Program-made: the position numbers and the translations under genes
Shown: one piece after another, positions 19,705-28,684 of the stretch
Layout of the letters: every line of letters starts with the position of its first letter
How positions within the stretch are numbered: the first letter of the stretch is position 1
The notes under the pieces: generated by a model
The model's database searches: none
Told to the model about the DNA's origin: nothing
The model's input: the letters and a program-made list of their open reading frames with translations, nothing else
Assembly (NCBI GenBank): GCA_963787895.1
Contig: CAWBEX010000001.1
Span: 496,001 to 560,000, forward strand
Length of the DNA: 64,000 nt
Source: Anderseniella sp963787895
GTDB taxonomy: Bacteria > Pseudomonadota > Alphaproteobacteria > Rhizobiales > Aestuariivirgaceae
Direction of reading: 5' to 3'

Positions 19705-20700
19705 AATATCGCGCATCATGCTGGCATCGGCATTTCCGCCAGACAATGTGGCGGCAACGGCCTTGCCACGGCAATCCAGTTTGCCGGCAAGAATGGCCGC
19801 CAACGCCACCGCACCGCCCGGCTCCACCACCAGCTTGAGCGTTTCGAATGCAAATCTCACAGCCGCCCTCACTTCACCTTCAGATACAGCAAATCCACCC
19901 GACAGCCTGGGCTGGTTGACCGAAAATGTCAGCTCCCCCGGTGTAGGTGTCACAATCGCATCGCAAATCGACACTCTACCCGGTTCGTTGCTGACCCGCC
20001 TGCCAGCCGCAATTGAGCGGCCATAGTCATCAAATCCCTCGGGCTCGCAGGCAAATATCTTCGCATCCGGCATCAATTCGCGCATCGCAAGTGCCACCCC
20101 GGCGGTAAGGCCGCCACCACCGGTGCAAACCAGCATCGCATCGAGACTTTCACCAATAGCCAGAAGGTCCTGCGCCAGCTCCAACCCGGCTGTACCCTGT
20201 CCGGCAATAATCCATGGGTGTTCATATGGCGGCACCAATTGTGCACCGCGCTCTGTCGCAATGGCATCGCCGATTGCCTCCCGGTTCTCGTTGAACCGGT
20301 CATAGGTCACAACCTCTGCACCCAGAGCCAGCGTATTGCGCTTCTTTATCTCGGGCGCATCAGACGGCATCACAATCAATGCCGGAATGTTCATCAGACC
20401 AGCAGCCGCTGCAACACCCTGAGCATGATTTCCGGACGAATAGGCAACAACACCACCCTTGTTGTTGTCAGGGTCCAGTCTTGAGATAAAGTTCCAGGCC
20501 CCCCTGAACTTGAAGGAGCCGGTTCGCTGCAAACACTCCGGCTTCAGGTAGACACGCCCGCCAACAATCTCGTCCAGCACCGCTGACGTGACCATCGGAG
20601 TTTTTACAGCTCGACCTTCAAGTCTCTGCGAAGCCTCAACTATATCACTGAAAGCCGGGGTTTTCTGATGTAAGCCATACATGAATTTGGCACCTGCCAT
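19693..20700 (-). CDS. Fold-type II PLP enzyme, threonine dehydratase / serine racemase-like
   Basis: A 335-residue enzyme with the PLP lysine in GSFKFRGAWN near residue 63, the substrate loop SSGNHAQGVAAA near 88, and the phosphate-binding GGGGLTAG near 191. This is the single-domain layout without the regulatory ACT domain of biosynthetic IlvA. Members deaminate threonine or serine, racemise serine, or act on hydroxyaspartate, and the sequence alone does not choose between these. Its stop overlaps the preceding convergent gene by 12 bases. The start could also be 20682 (MYGLHQKTP), which is closer to relatives. Confidence 0.8.
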   Translation of the reverse strand: MAGAKFMYGLHQKTPAFSDIVEASQRLEGRAVKTPMVTSAVLDEIVGGRVYLKPECLQRTGSFKFRGAWNFISRLDPDNNKGGVVAYSSGNHAQGVAAAAGLMNIPALIVMPSDAPEIKKRNTLALGAEVVTYDRFNENREAIGDAIATERGAQLVPPYEHPWIIAGQGTAGLELAQDLLAIGESLDAMLVCTGGGGLTAGVALAMRELMPDAKIFACEPEGFDDYGRSIAAGRRVSNEPGRVSICDAIVTPTPGELTFSVNQPRLSGGFAVSEGEVRAAVRFAFETLKLVVEPGGAVALAAILAGKLDCRGKAVAATLSGGNADASMMRDILAG

Positions 20701-20768
20701 CTTGAAACTGTTGAACAGACTACCATATCAATTGTGTTAGTTACCCAAAAACCGGAGGGATTTACACG

Positions 20769-21152
20769 ATGACGACGATGACGCGCCGCAAGAGCCGCTG
20801 GACCCCGCTTGGTGTTGCAGCTGCCGTACTCGGCTTTGTAACATGGTGGCCAATTGGCCTTGCCGTAGTGGCCTACGTAATGTGGGGCGGAAGCATCGAC
20901 GACCTTGCCAGTGACGCTATCGAGCAGGTCAAGAGCGCCTTCAAATCCAGCACGTCAGGCAGTTCCAGCAGTGGCAATGCCGCCTTCGACGCCTATCGCG
21001 CAGAAACCATGCGCCGGCTTGAAGAAGAGCAGGCAGAGTTCAATGGCTTCATGGCCAAGTTGCGCGATGCCCGCGACCGTGAAGAGTTTGAGCGCTTCAT
21101 GAGCGACCGCAAGCATGCCCTTGCCGCAGACAAGGTTACCGTAAAGGGCTGA
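20769..21152 (+). CDS. DUF2852 membrane protein
   Basis: A 127-residue protein with one or two hydrophobic segments (PLGVAAAVLGFVTWWPIGLAV) followed by a charged helical tail, RLEEEQAEFNGFMAKLRDARDREEFERFM in pattern. This is the DUF2852 layout common in alphaproteobacteria; function is unknown. A strong ribosome site CCGGAGGG precedes ATG 20769, and a good terminator follows at 21180, so it looks monocistronic. Confidence 0.8.
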   Translation: MTTMTRRKSRWTPLGVAAAVLGFVTWWPIGLAVVAYVMWGGSIDDLASDAIEQVKSAFKSSTSGSSSSGNAAFDAYRAETMRRLEEEQAEFNGFMAKLRDARDREEFERFMSDRKHALAADKVTVKG

Positions 21153-21179
21153 CCTGCTGCAAAAGCGTTCCAGATGATG

Positions 21180-21213
21180 AACCCGGACCTTGCGTCCGGG
21201 TTCTTTTGTTTCT
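21180..21213 (+). terminator. Rho-independent terminator after DUF2852 gene
   Basis: AACCCGGAC and GTCCGGGTT form a 9-bp stem with a short loop, followed by CTTTTGTTT. It lies 28 bases past the DUF2852 stop. Confidence 0.8.
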
Positions 21214-21256
21214 AACCCTGTCAGACCATTCACCGCAGCTAACAGGAACATCAATC

Positions 21257-22036
21257 ATGGATCTTGGGATCGCCGGAAAGAACGCAATCGTCTGTGCTTC
21301 CAGTCGTGGCCTCGGCCGCGCCTGTGCAATTTCACTTGCTGGCGCCGGAGCGCATGTCACGCTCAATGGCCGCAATGAGGACAAGCTGAAGGAAGCAGCC
21401 GATTTGTGCCAGGCGGCCGGGGCGCACGGCGTCACCATCGTCAAGGCCGATGTTTCGACAAGGGACGGCCAGGACGCACTGCTGGAAGCCTGTCCCAACT
21501 GTGACATCCTCATCAACAACAACGGCGGGCCGCCGCTCAAGGACTTCCGCGAACTGGACCGCGAAGCCATTGTGGATGGCGTGATCCAGAACATGGTTAC
21601 GCCGATTGAACTCATCCAGAGGGTACTGCCGCACATGGAGCGCAATAGTTTCGGACGCATCCTGAACATCACATCCGCCTCGGTGAAGATGCCCATACTG
21701 GGGCTGGACCTTTCATCAGGTGCACGCGCTGGCCTCACAGCATTCATGGCAGGTCCGGCGCGCGCACTGGCAAGCAGCAACATCACTGTGAACTGCATCC
21801 TGCCAGGCATGTTTGATACCGACAGGCTGAAGGGTTCGACCAGCTCTCAGGCCAAACTGCGTGGCGTCAGCGATGAGGAAATGGCAAAGATCAGGGCACA
21901 AAGCGTTCCCGCCAGACGATTTGGCTCTCCAGCGGAATTCGGTGAACTGGCAGCCTTTCTATGCTCCGCCCAGGCCGGTTACATTACCGGGCAGTCGATC
22001 CTGATCGATGGGGGGCTTTTCAACACCAGCATCTAG
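21257..22036 (+). CDS. SDR family oxidoreductase lacking the usual Tyr-x3-Lys motif
   Basis: A 259-residue Rossmann protein of the short-chain dehydrogenase family. The NAD(P) site is CASSRGLGRACAISLAG near residue 14, the structural motif is INNNGGPPL, and the catalytic serine region is ITSASVKMP. Where most SDRs have YxxxK, this one reads LDLSSGARAGLTAF, so both catalytic Tyr and Lys are absent. A subgroup annotated as 3-oxoacyl-ACP reductase-like shares this sequence. Whether it is a reductase at all is open. Start 21257 is chosen because AGGAAC lies upstream and it gives the family's short N-terminus. Confidence 0.8.
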   Translation: MDLGIAGKNAIVCASSRGLGRACAISLAGAGAHVTLNGRNEDKLKEAADLCQAAGAHGVTIVKADVSTRDGQDALLEACPNCDILINNNGGPPLKDFRELDREAIVDGVIQNMVTPIELIQRVLPHMERNSFGRILNITSASVKMPILGLDLSSGARAGLTAFMAGPARALASSNITVNCILPGMFDTDRLKGSTSSQAKLRGVSDEEMAKIRAQSVPARRFGSPAEFGELAAFLCSAQAGYITGQSILIDGGLFNTSI

Positions 22037-22050
22037 CCGCTGGAACAGCC

Positions 22051-22914
22051 TTACCAGCCCTTGTACTTCAGAAATTCTGCACCGTCCCACACAAGGTCAT
22101 CGTCAACATCACCGATGTTTGACTGATCCTTGCCTTTATACTCAAAGGCATTGAGCACAATGCGGATGGCATTCAACCGCGCCCGCTTCTGGTCGTTCGC
22201 ATCAAGCACCGTCCAGGGAGCATGGTCAGTGTGCGTGTTACGGAACATGTCTGCGATTGCGCGGGTATAGTCATCCCATTTGCCGACCGACTTTGCATCA
22301 ATCGGTGACAGCTTCCATTGCTTGAGCGGGTTGTTCTTGCGTTCGTAGAAACGCTTCAGTTGCTCAGCACGCTCTACCGTCAGCCAGAACTTGAACAAGT
22401 GTATACCCTCACGCTCCAGCATGCCCTCAAACACCGGCGCTTCCATGAAGAAGTCCTGCACCTGGTCTTCGGTGCAAAAGCCAAACACCCGCTCAACACC
22501 CGCCCGGTTGTACCAGGACCGGTCATAGAAAACCATTTCGCCAACAGTCGGCAAGTAGTCGATATAGCGCTGAAAATACCACTGGCCCTGCTCCACATCT
22601 GAAGGTTTCGACAACGCAACGATATGGGCAGCACGCGGATTCAGGTTCATCATGAAACGCTGAATAGTCCCGCCTTTGCCCGCGGCATCACGCCCTTCGA
22701 ACACCAGCACAACGCGTTGGCCCTCTTCACGGATCCAGCGCTGCAGCTTCACCAATTCTATCTGCAGTGATTCAAGGCGCTCCCAGTACTTCGATTTCTT
22801 GATTTTCTTGTCGCGAATGTAGTCGCCATCCGGAAAAGCCAGCGCGCCAATTTCCTGTGGCAGCTCGTCGAACTCAAGCGACCATAGTTTTTCAGCTATC
22901 TTTTTACCGGTCAT
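22051..22914 (-). CDS. ppk2: Polyphosphate kinase 2
   Basis: A 287-residue PPK2, which uses polyphosphate to phosphorylate nucleotides (ADP or GDP in class I, to which this length fits). The Walker A motif is VFEGRDAAGKGGTI near residue 66, the lid region carries FYDRSWYNRAGVERV near 131, and the tail has KLSPIDAKSVGKWDDYT. It is cytosolic. Its ATG overlaps the stop of the upstream FAD-dependent oxidoreductase by four bases (ATGA), so the two are translationally coupled. The functional link between them is unclear. Confidence 0.92.
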   Translation of the reverse strand: MTGKKIAEKLWSLEFDELPQEIGALAFPDGDYIRDKKIKKSKYWERLESLQIELVKLQRWIREEGQRVVLVFEGRDAAGKGGTIQRFMMNLNPRAAHIVALSKPSDVEQGQWYFQRYIDYLPTVGEMVFYDRSWYNRAGVERVFGFCTEDQVQDFFMEAPVFEGMLEREGIHLFKFWLTVERAEQLKRFYERKNNPLKQWKLSPIDAKSVGKWDDYTRAIADMFRNTHTDHAPWTVLDANDQKRARLNAIRIVLNAFEYKGKDQSNIGDVDDDLVWDGAEFLKYKGW

Positions 22915-24293
22915 GTCTGGTCTCCACTGCGCCAATTGTCCTGCAAACCATACCCGACATATGCGGCCTTGAGATATTGAACGCGCAATTGTGGTAAAAT
23001 GAACCGCCCGGGCAGCGTGCGCATGGCAGCCGGCAGTGCATCATGATGGGCTTTAGTGCCAGCAATGACATCAGCCAACCGGTTGGCGGCATAGCTTGCC
23101 ATCGCAACTCCATTGCCATGCCAGCCAAATGCCCCCCAAACATTCTGCATCTGCGGGAACGGCCCGGCAAATGGAAGCCGCGAAGATGTCAGGCACACAA
23201 ATCCGCCCCAGGAATACTCGGTCTCGACATGGGCCAACCTGGGGTACATGGTTTCAAAGGTCGAGCGCAGACTCGTCGCAATCGCCTTCATGCCATCAGG
23301 CGATGCATCTGTCCCGCCACGCCCGCCGAACAGGAAACGGTTGTCTGGCAGTAACCGGAAATAGTGCAGCAACTTGCGGGTATCGTACGTAGGTTCAGTT
23401 GCCAACCAGCCCTGGTTCCTGAGTTCATTATCATTGATCGGGCGTGTGACAATGATCCGCGTCAGCGCAGGCAGCAGCCTGCCACCCAGCTCACGCGGCA
23501 AGGTCTCATCAGTGTATCCATTTGTCGCAACCAGCACGTGACGGGCACTCACCTCGCCATGCGAAGTCTTCAGAGTATGGCGGCCTGAAGTGGTTTCCCA
23601 ACCGGTAACTTCCGAGCGCACATGCACCGTGACCCCGGCATCAATGGCAGCACGAGCCAGGCCGCGGACGTATTTCAAGGGATGCAAGCCGAAACAGACG
23701 TGGGTCTTCAACCCGGCATGAAATGCGGGGCTCTCATAGCCTTGCTCTTTCAACTGGTCGCGCATCAAAAGATCGGAGGCCTCACCAAAGGTCTCAAGCA
23801 TGAAGGACTGTTCCTGCTTGAGATCGTCAATCCGTGAGGCAGTATGCGCAACCTGCAGCTCGCCCTCGCCCGTGCGATCGGCATCTATGCCATTGTGCTC
23901 CAGAAAATCGCCAACAAAATCCACCGCCCGGCGTTGGGCCTCGTAGAAGCGGCACGTCTCCTCAAGACCGAACCGCTTGATCAATTCTTTGTAACTGAGC
24001 TTGGTCGAGCCCGGGCAGCAAAACCCGCCATTGCGCCCTGACGCACCCCATCCGATGTCGCCAGCCTCCAGCACGACCACCTTCAAACCGTGCTTGCCAA
24101 CCAGCCTCAAAGCAGCATGCAGCCCGGCATATCCACCACCAATAACAGCAACATCTGCCTGAATTGACGATTCCAGCCGATCCGGATGGCGTTCAATCGG
24201 CGCTGCAGACGCTTCCCAGTAGCTGGGCACCGTGTTGGAAAAATCAAAAGCGGAGGGGTGATACAAGCGCATCGGTGAAATCTGCTTGTGCAC
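22911..24293 (-). CDS. FAD-dependent amine oxidase-like protein (DAO family, PuuB-like)
   Basis: A 460-residue flavoprotein. Its FAD site VAVIGGGYAGLHAALRL lies near residue 49 after an N-terminal YHPSAFDFSNTVPSYW segment typical of gamma-glutamylputrescine oxidases. GASGRNGGF near 84 is the usual family motif. It probably oxidises a secondary amine or polyamine derivative; the substrate is inferred only from overall resemblance. The GTG at 24293 and the ATG at 24272 are both possible starts. It is divergent from nagZ, whose signal-peptide start lies about 92 bases away. Confidence 0.8.
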   Translation of the reverse strand: MHKQISPMRLYHPSAFDFSNTVPSYWEASAAPIERHPDRLESSIQADVAVIGGGYAGLHAALRLVGKHGLKVVVLEAGDIGWGASGRNGGFCCPGSTKLSYKELIKRFGLEETCRFYEAQRRAVDFVGDFLEHNGIDADRTGEGELQVAHTASRIDDLKQEQSFMLETFGEASDLLMRDQLKEQGYESPAFHAGLKTHVCFGLHPLKYVRGLARAAIDAGVTVHVRSEVTGWETTSGRHTLKTSHGEVSARHVLVATNGYTDETLPRELGGRLLPALTRIIVTRPINDNELRNQGWLATEPTYDTRKLLHYFRLLPDNRFLFGGRGGTDASPDGMKAIATSLRSTFETMYPRLAHVETEYSWGGFVCLTSSRLPFAGPFPQMQNVWGAFGWHGNGVAMASYAANRLADVIAGTKAHHDALPAAMRTLPGRFILPQLRVQYLKAAYVGYGLQDNWRSGDQT

Positions 24294-24384
24294 ACCTCAA
24301 ACGTCAAGTCTGGAAAAAGCGCTTGCCATGCAATGCACAGCATCGGCTAGACTACCAACCATCCTCCATGACAGTTTGCGGCGC

Positions 24385-25500
24385 ATGTTTACAAAACTCA
24401 CAACAGTCCTGGCGTGCCTTGCCACTGTGGCAACTGCATCGTTGCCGGCAGTCGACGCACGGCCCAGGACGCGTGATGAAGGCCTGCGCATGATGTACGG
24501 GCAACTTGTCATCAAGGGTTTTTTCGGACAGAACCAGCGTGAAGCAGGCATCCGCAATACGCGCCTTGCACTTGAGCGAGGCATGATCGGCGGCGTGATT
24601 TTCTATTCCAAAAACATCCGGGACGTGGCGCAGGTAAAGTCGCTGACCCGCTATCTGCTGGATGCTAAAACCCCGAACACCCCCATAATCGCAGTCGACC
24701 AGGAAGGCGGCGCAGTTCAACGGCTTAATCGGCGCAAGGGCTACACCTACATCCCAGGCCACTTCCGCATGCAGCAACGAAGCACGGTCGAGCAGGCGCG
24801 CAAGCAATATGACGGCATGGTCAAGGAACTGACCGCGAGCGGGTTCAACACCAATTTCGGGCCGGTCATTGACCTCAGCCTCAACCCCAACAACCCGATT
24901 ATCGTGAAGCAGCACCGCTCGTTTGGCGAACATCCGCTGCGTGTTGCCCGGTATGCGCAAAGCTTCATACAAGCCCACCGCGACGCCGGTGTCGGCACCA
25001 CACTTAAGCACTGGCCTGGCCATGGCTCTTCCGCAAGAGACACCCACGTGAAGTTCGTTGACGTGACCGGTCTCTGGAAGCCGGTTGAAATCGAACCGTA
25101 CCGCAGGCTGTTCAATGCCGGATATAGTGGCATGGTCATGACCTCTCACCTCTTCCACAAGGACTGGGGTGCCGGAAAAGACCTTCCGGCCTCGCTTTCA
25201 CCCATTGCGGTAAAAACAATGCTGCGCGACGAGCTGGGTTTTGATGGCGTGGTAGTCACTGACGACTTGCAGATGCGCGGTATAACTTCCCGCATCAAGC
25301 TCGACGAAGCCATCATCTTGGCACTGGCGGCGGGCAACGATATCGTGCTGATCGGGAATGTACTGTCTTCAACACCGTCAAACGCCGATTTTGCGGTGCG
25401 CGCGATTGAACGCGGCGTCAAGGAAGGCCGCCTCAACTTCAAGGATCTGCACCGTTCATGGCAGCGTGTAACCAGATACAAGGCACAGCTGCGCCGTTAG
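24385..25500 (+). CDS. Beta-N-acetylhexosaminidase, GH3 NagZ-like, with signal peptide
   Basis: A 371-residue glycoside hydrolase family 3 protein. Landmarks are VDQEGGAVQRLN near residue 110, the general acid-base loop KHWPGHGSSARDTH near 212, and the nucleophile aspartate in VVVTDDLQMRGI near 293. NagZ enzymes release GlcNAc from peptidoglycan fragments. Unlike the usual cytosolic NagZ, the N-terminus MFTKLTTVLACLATVATASLP looks like a signal peptide, so it may act in the periplasm. Start 24385 is chosen on that basis; the frame is open from 24286. It runs divergently from the amine-oxidase-like gene. Confidence 0.85.
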   Translation: MFTKLTTVLACLATVATASLPAVDARPRTRDEGLRMMYGQLVIKGFFGQNQREAGIRNTRLALERGMIGGVIFYSKNIRDVAQVKSLTRYLLDAKTPNTPIIAVDQEGGAVQRLNRRKGYTYIPGHFRMQQRSTVEQARKQYDGMVKELTASGFNTNFGPVIDLSLNPNNPIIVKQHRSFGEHPLRVARYAQSFIQAHRDAGVGTTLKHWPGHGSSARDTHVKFVDVTGLWKPVEIEPYRRLFNAGYSGMVMTSHLFHKDWGAGKDLPASLSPIAVKTMLRDELGFDGVVVTDDLQMRGITSRIKLDEAIILALAAGNDIVLIGNVLSSTPSNADFAVRAIERGVKEGRLNFKDLHRSWQRVTRYKAQLRR

Positions 25501-25557
25501 CCCGATTACGCTTGTTTGATCACACAAACACCGCGAAACAGATTATAACCTTCATTA

Positions 25558-25953
25558 ATGACACCGATGCTAAGATACATTTTCGCTGCAGTGTTTGTGT
25601 GCATGACGCTGACTCAGGCTCATGCGGCCGAGTTGATTATGTTCGACCGTGACGGATGCCCGTGGTGCGCCAAATGGCATGCCGAAATTGGCGTCAATGG
25701 CTATGCCGCTGCACCGGAAAGCGCCTCCGCCAGCCTTCACATATACAAATTCGGTCAGGCCATGCCCGACAATGTCAGGAGCTTGTCGCGCACAGTCATA
25801 GGCACTCCAACATTCGTCCTGATGCGTGACGGCGAGGAAATTGACCGTATCATCGGATATCCGGGCAAGCAGGTTTTCTTCGGCAAGCTCCAGTTGATGA
25901 TCGACAAGTTGTCCGGCGCGGACAAACAATACAAAACCATTATAGTGCAGTGA
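25558..25953 (+). CDS. Periplasmic thioredoxin-like protein
   Basis: A 131-residue protein with a signal peptide (LRYIFAAVFVCMTLTQAHA) and a CPWC redox motif in FDRDGCPWCAKWHAEIG, followed by cis-proline region VIGTPTFVLMRDG. It is a thioredoxin-fold thiol reductase or oxidase of the periplasm, similar in size to SoxS/SoxW-type proteins. No sox genes are visible. ATG 25558 and 25567 are both possible. It follows nagZ on the same strand after 57 bases and could be co-transcribed. Confidence 0.75.
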   Translation: MTPMLRYIFAAVFVCMTLTQAHAAELIMFDRDGCPWCAKWHAEIGVNGYAAAPESASASLHIYKFGQAMPDNVRSLSRTVIGTPTFVLMRDGEEIDRIIGYPGKQVFFGKLQLMIDKLSGADKQYKTIIVQ

Positions 25954-26080
25954 TACCCCGCCCCCGCTCCGTCGGCTGCGCGATGTTCTGTTCAATCTCG
26001 ATGTCTTTGACCACAATCAATGACGGGCAGCCCATCTCATGCAATCCTTCACTTCTGAACCAGTCGCGAAGGACAATGCC

Positions 26081-26530
26081 ATGAAACCAGTCAGGACGTG
26101 GATTCTGTTAGCCGACGGCGCACGCGCGCGTGTTGTGTGCAATTTGGGCCCCGGCAAAGGTGTATCCGAAGTAGCGGACATGACATATGAAGGCGACAAT
26201 AGGCGTACTGGCGAAGTCATGGCTGACCGGCCTGGACGCTCTTTCGACTCAACCGGTCAGCACCGCCATGCGATGGAACCACCGACCGACGCCCAACGAG
26301 AGCTCAAACGCGGTTTCGCCGACAAGATCATTCAGGCATTGCAAGACAAACATGATAACGACGCCTTTGACCGGCTTATCATAGTGGCAGCACCAGCGAC
26401 GCTTGGCGACCTGCGAAAGGCGATGCCAAAATCACTTCAGCAAATCGTGCATGCGCAGGTGCCAAAGGACCTCGTCAATCTTCCCGATACAGAATTGAAC
26501 CAGCACTTGTCTGACGTTCTGCCGGTGTAG
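26081..26530 (+). CDS. Host attachment protein family (PF10116-like)
   Basis: A 149-residue protein starting MKPVRTWILLADGARARVV and containing DRPGRSFDS, FADKIIQALQ and LIIVAAPATLGDLRKAM. This is the pattern of the family named for an Agrobacterium protein needed for host attachment. Structurally it resembles the archaeal eRF1-like fold, and its true biochemical role is not settled. ATG 26081 is preceded by GAAGGAC. No signal peptide or membrane segment is present. Confidence 0.8.
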   Translation: MKPVRTWILLADGARARVVCNLGPGKGVSEVADMTYEGDNRRTGEVMADRPGRSFDSTGQHRHAMEPPTDAQRELKRGFADKIIQALQDKHDNDAFDRLIIVAAPATLGDLRKAMPKSLQQIVHAQVPKDLVNLPDTELNQHLSDVLPV

Positions 26531-26701
26531 CGCGTTCTCAGCACTGGTCCGGACAAGTCTTGATGCACCAGTAGTACACCTGCTGTTGTCCACCAGCGCT
26601 TCAACACGTCGCACAGCAACTGGATGTTTGAACTGCACGCTCCTCGCAATATCTGCTAAAAACTGAATGTGTTATCAACACACAAGACAGGGATGTTGGT
26701 C

Positions 26702-27136
26702 ATGAATTTTGATCTGACAAATGCAATGTTCGGGTTACTGGGCGGAGCCTTGATCGGTTTGTCGGCCGCAATCCTGCTGCTCGGTAACGGGCGTATCGCA
26801 GGCATCAGCGGCATTACAGGTGCACTGGTCACAAAGGGCTTGCCCAAGGGGTGGAGCGAGAATGCCTTGTTCATCGCCGGCCTCATCGCAGCCCCTGCCT
26901 TGTACGCTCTTTTGGTCAACAAGCCAGCCATCACGGTGACAAGTTCAGTACCGTTGCTTGTGGCAGGTGGGGTATTGGTCGGGATCGGCTCGCGGCTCGG
27001 GTCCGGGTGCACCTCAGGCCATGGCGTTTGCGGCATCTCCAGACTGTCAAAACGATCTATCCTGGCTACATTCACCTTCATGGGTGTGGCAATCGCTATA
27101 GTAGCGATCGTCAAGCATCTGATGGGAGGTGCATGA
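26702..27136 (+). CDS. YeeE/YedE-type sulfur transporter, first half
   Basis: A 144-residue membrane protein with about four hydrophobic segments and the conserved cysteine motif SRLGSGCTSGHGVCGISRLS near residue 100. In the YeeE/TsuA family this kind of motif passes thiosulfate or related sulfur species through the membrane. It is a half-size protein whose partner half is encoded by the overlapping next gene, as in PmpA/PmpB-like pairs. ATG 26702 is used; an in-frame ATG at 26693 is possible. Sulfur transport fits the ETHE1-like gene at 4.1 kb, though the two are far apart. Confidence 0.82.
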   Translation: MNFDLTNAMFGLLGGALIGLSAAILLLGNGRIAGISGITGALVTKGLPKGWSENALFIAGLIAAPALYALLVNKPAITVTSSVPLLVAGGVLVGIGSRLGSGCTSGHGVCGISRLSKRSILATFTFMGVAIAIVAIVKHLMGGA

Positions 27137-27549
27137 TGCGCGGCGTCGTTGCACTGGTTTCCGGTCTGGTTTTCGGCCTTGGCCTGGTATTGTCCGACAT
27201 GATCAACCCCGGTCGCGTGCTGGGCTTTCTTGACGTTTTTGGCGGGCACTGGGACCCAACCCTGGCATTTGTCATGGGCGGAGCAGTTGTCGTCATGGCA
27301 CTTGTGTGGCCACTCGCAGGAAGGCAATCGCAGGGGTACTGCGGCGGCACAATGCCCGGCAAGCCATCCGTTCTCATTGACAAGAAGCTGATCGGTGGAG
27401 CCGCCATATTCGGTCTCGGCTGGGGTCTTGTAGGCCTGTGTCCCGGCCCGGCGCTGGCAGGCCTGCTGGTCGGCGGCTGGCCCATTGCGGTTTTCGTGAT
27501 GGCAATGCTGGCCGCCATGTTTGCATTCAGCCTCCTGCAAAATGCCTGA
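27133..27549 (+). CDS. YeeE/YedE-type sulfur transporter, second half (DUF6691-like)
   Basis: A 138-residue membrane protein starting MMRGVVALVSGLVFGLGLVLSDM, with four hydrophobic segments and a conserved cysteine in GLVGLCPGPALAGL near residue 105. Its ATG overlaps the stop of the first half (ATGA), with GGGAGG in the end of that gene, so translation is coupled. The two halves together equal one full-length YeeE protein. Confidence 0.82.
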   Translation: MMRGVVALVSGLVFGLGLVLSDMINPGRVLGFLDVFGGHWDPTLAFVMGGAVVVMALVWPLAGRQSQGYCGGTMPGKPSVLIDKKLIGGAAIFGLGWGLVGLCPGPALAGLLVGGWPIAVFVMAMLAAMFAFSLLQNA

Positions 27550-27662
27550 AGCCTCCTGCCCTCAATCGACAATCACACTCTTGGTGTTGAGAAGTTGCGC
27601 GCGCACCAGTGTTCACACGATAGGTATTTGACTGTGATTGTGGCCGGGCTACATTTCACGAC

Positions 27663-28466
27663 ATGATCAGAAACCCGCCATTATGTAAGCTCGCAATAGT
27701 GCTTGGCATCATGTTCGCAGCCTGTCTGCCCAGCGCTGCAACAGCCGAAGATGTCGACCTGGAACTCGTGCTGGCAATGGACACCTCAGGCAGCATTTCG
27801 GTGGCTGATTATCTGCTGCAACTCAAGGGTACCGCGCAGGCTTTCCGCGACCCAGCAGTCAAGGCAGCCATAACATCCGGTCCAAACCGCAAGATCGCCG
27901 TTGCGGTATTGCTGTGGTCAGATGCCAGCTTGCCGAAAATCAACTCCCCGTGGTTCATTCTCGACAGCCCAGAAACTAGCGACAGTTTCGCCGACTTTGT
28001 TTCTACCTACCGTGTGGTTGATGATTTCACCATTGATGTGGGAGGTCGCGGCACCGGCATCGGAGCCGGCATAGAAGAAGCAATCCGGCTTCTCGACAAC
28101 AATACACACACTGGTCTGCGGCGGGTGGTCGATGTCTCCGGTGACGGCATCGAAACCAAATTCTGGTTTCAGACAAGCTTCACCCAGCTGCGTGAGGCGC
28201 GAGCCATGGCAGATGCCAACAACGTCACTGTCAACGGCTTGCCAATCCTGTCACAACGCTTTCCAGATCTGGGCCAGTACTACCGTGATGAGGTAATCAC
28301 CGGACCAGGATCTTTCATCGTTGTTGCCGAGAATTTCCAGTCATTTGGAACAGCTATCAGGAGCAAGCTGCTGCGCGAGATTTCAAGCAACCTGGCCAGC
28401 CTGCCCGACAACCAGCAGCAGCATGAGCCCGCAGTTGCCGTGGCCCGGTCACATACTGTGAATTGA
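27663..28466 (+). CDS. Exported DUF1194 protein (von Willebrand A-like)
   Basis: A 267-residue protein with a signal peptide (KLAIVLGIMFAACLPSAATA) and a vWA-like fold. The metal-site motif AMDTSGSIS lies near residue 38, with RRVVDVSGDGIE near 155. This is the DUF1194 family, common in Hyphomicrobiales; function is unknown, with periplasmic protein-protein contact a reasonable guess. It is the last host gene before the integrated element, whose att repeat begins five bases after its stop. Confidence 0.8.
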   Translation: MIRNPPLCKLAIVLGIMFAACLPSAATAEDVDLELVLAMDTSGSISVADYLLQLKGTAQAFRDPAVKAAITSGPNRKIAVAVLLWSDASLPKINSPWFILDSPETSDSFADFVSTYRVVDDFTIDVGGRGTGIGAGIEEAIRLLDNNTHTGLRRVVDVSGDGIETKFWFQTSFTQLREARAMADANNVTVNGLPILSQRFPDLGQYYRDEVITGPGSFIVVAENFQSFGTAIRSKLLREISSNLASLPDNQQQHEPAVAVARSHTVN

Positions 28467-28470
28467 AAGG

Positions 28471-28521
28471 AAGCTTGGTGGGCGCACGGGGATTCGAACC
28501 CAGGACCGTCTGATTAAGAGT
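28471..28521 (-). repeat. Left att repeat (tRNA-Lys 3' fragment)
   Basis: It is identical over 51 bp to 35718-35768. It carries the acceptor, T-arm and anticodon region of tRNA-Lys but lacks the 5' half, so it is not a functional tRNA. Confidence 0.92.
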
Positions 28522-28639
28522 TTCACAGTCTAACGCTTCCATCGCTCCTCCTGATAGCTTGAAGCATTCATAAATCCCCGAATATTGCTGTAATTTGTTG
28601 CCTGTAGCTTCCTGATAGTGCTTGGAGCTTCCCGCAAGT

Positions 28640-28679
28640 GCGCTTACTATGTGCTTACCAGCAACACTCCAGTAAGCAC
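28640..28679. promoter_or_regulatory. Integrase arm-type sites, left end
   Basis: Three copies of GYGCTTACY: GCGCTTACT at 28640, GTGCTTACC at 28651, and an inverted copy AGTAAGCAC at 28671-28679. The first two are 11 bp apart, one helical turn. The same motif occurs twice near the right end. Confidence 0.6.
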
Positions 28680-28684
28680 ACACC

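Noticed and set aside
26656..27540. 294-codon minus-strand frame opposite the YeeE pair
   Set aside because: Composition is His/Pro/Ala-rich without motifs; the plus-strand membrane proteins explain the sequence.
28471..28521. A second tRNA-Lys gene
   Set aside because: Only the 3' half is present; it is the orphan att copy, not a tRNA.
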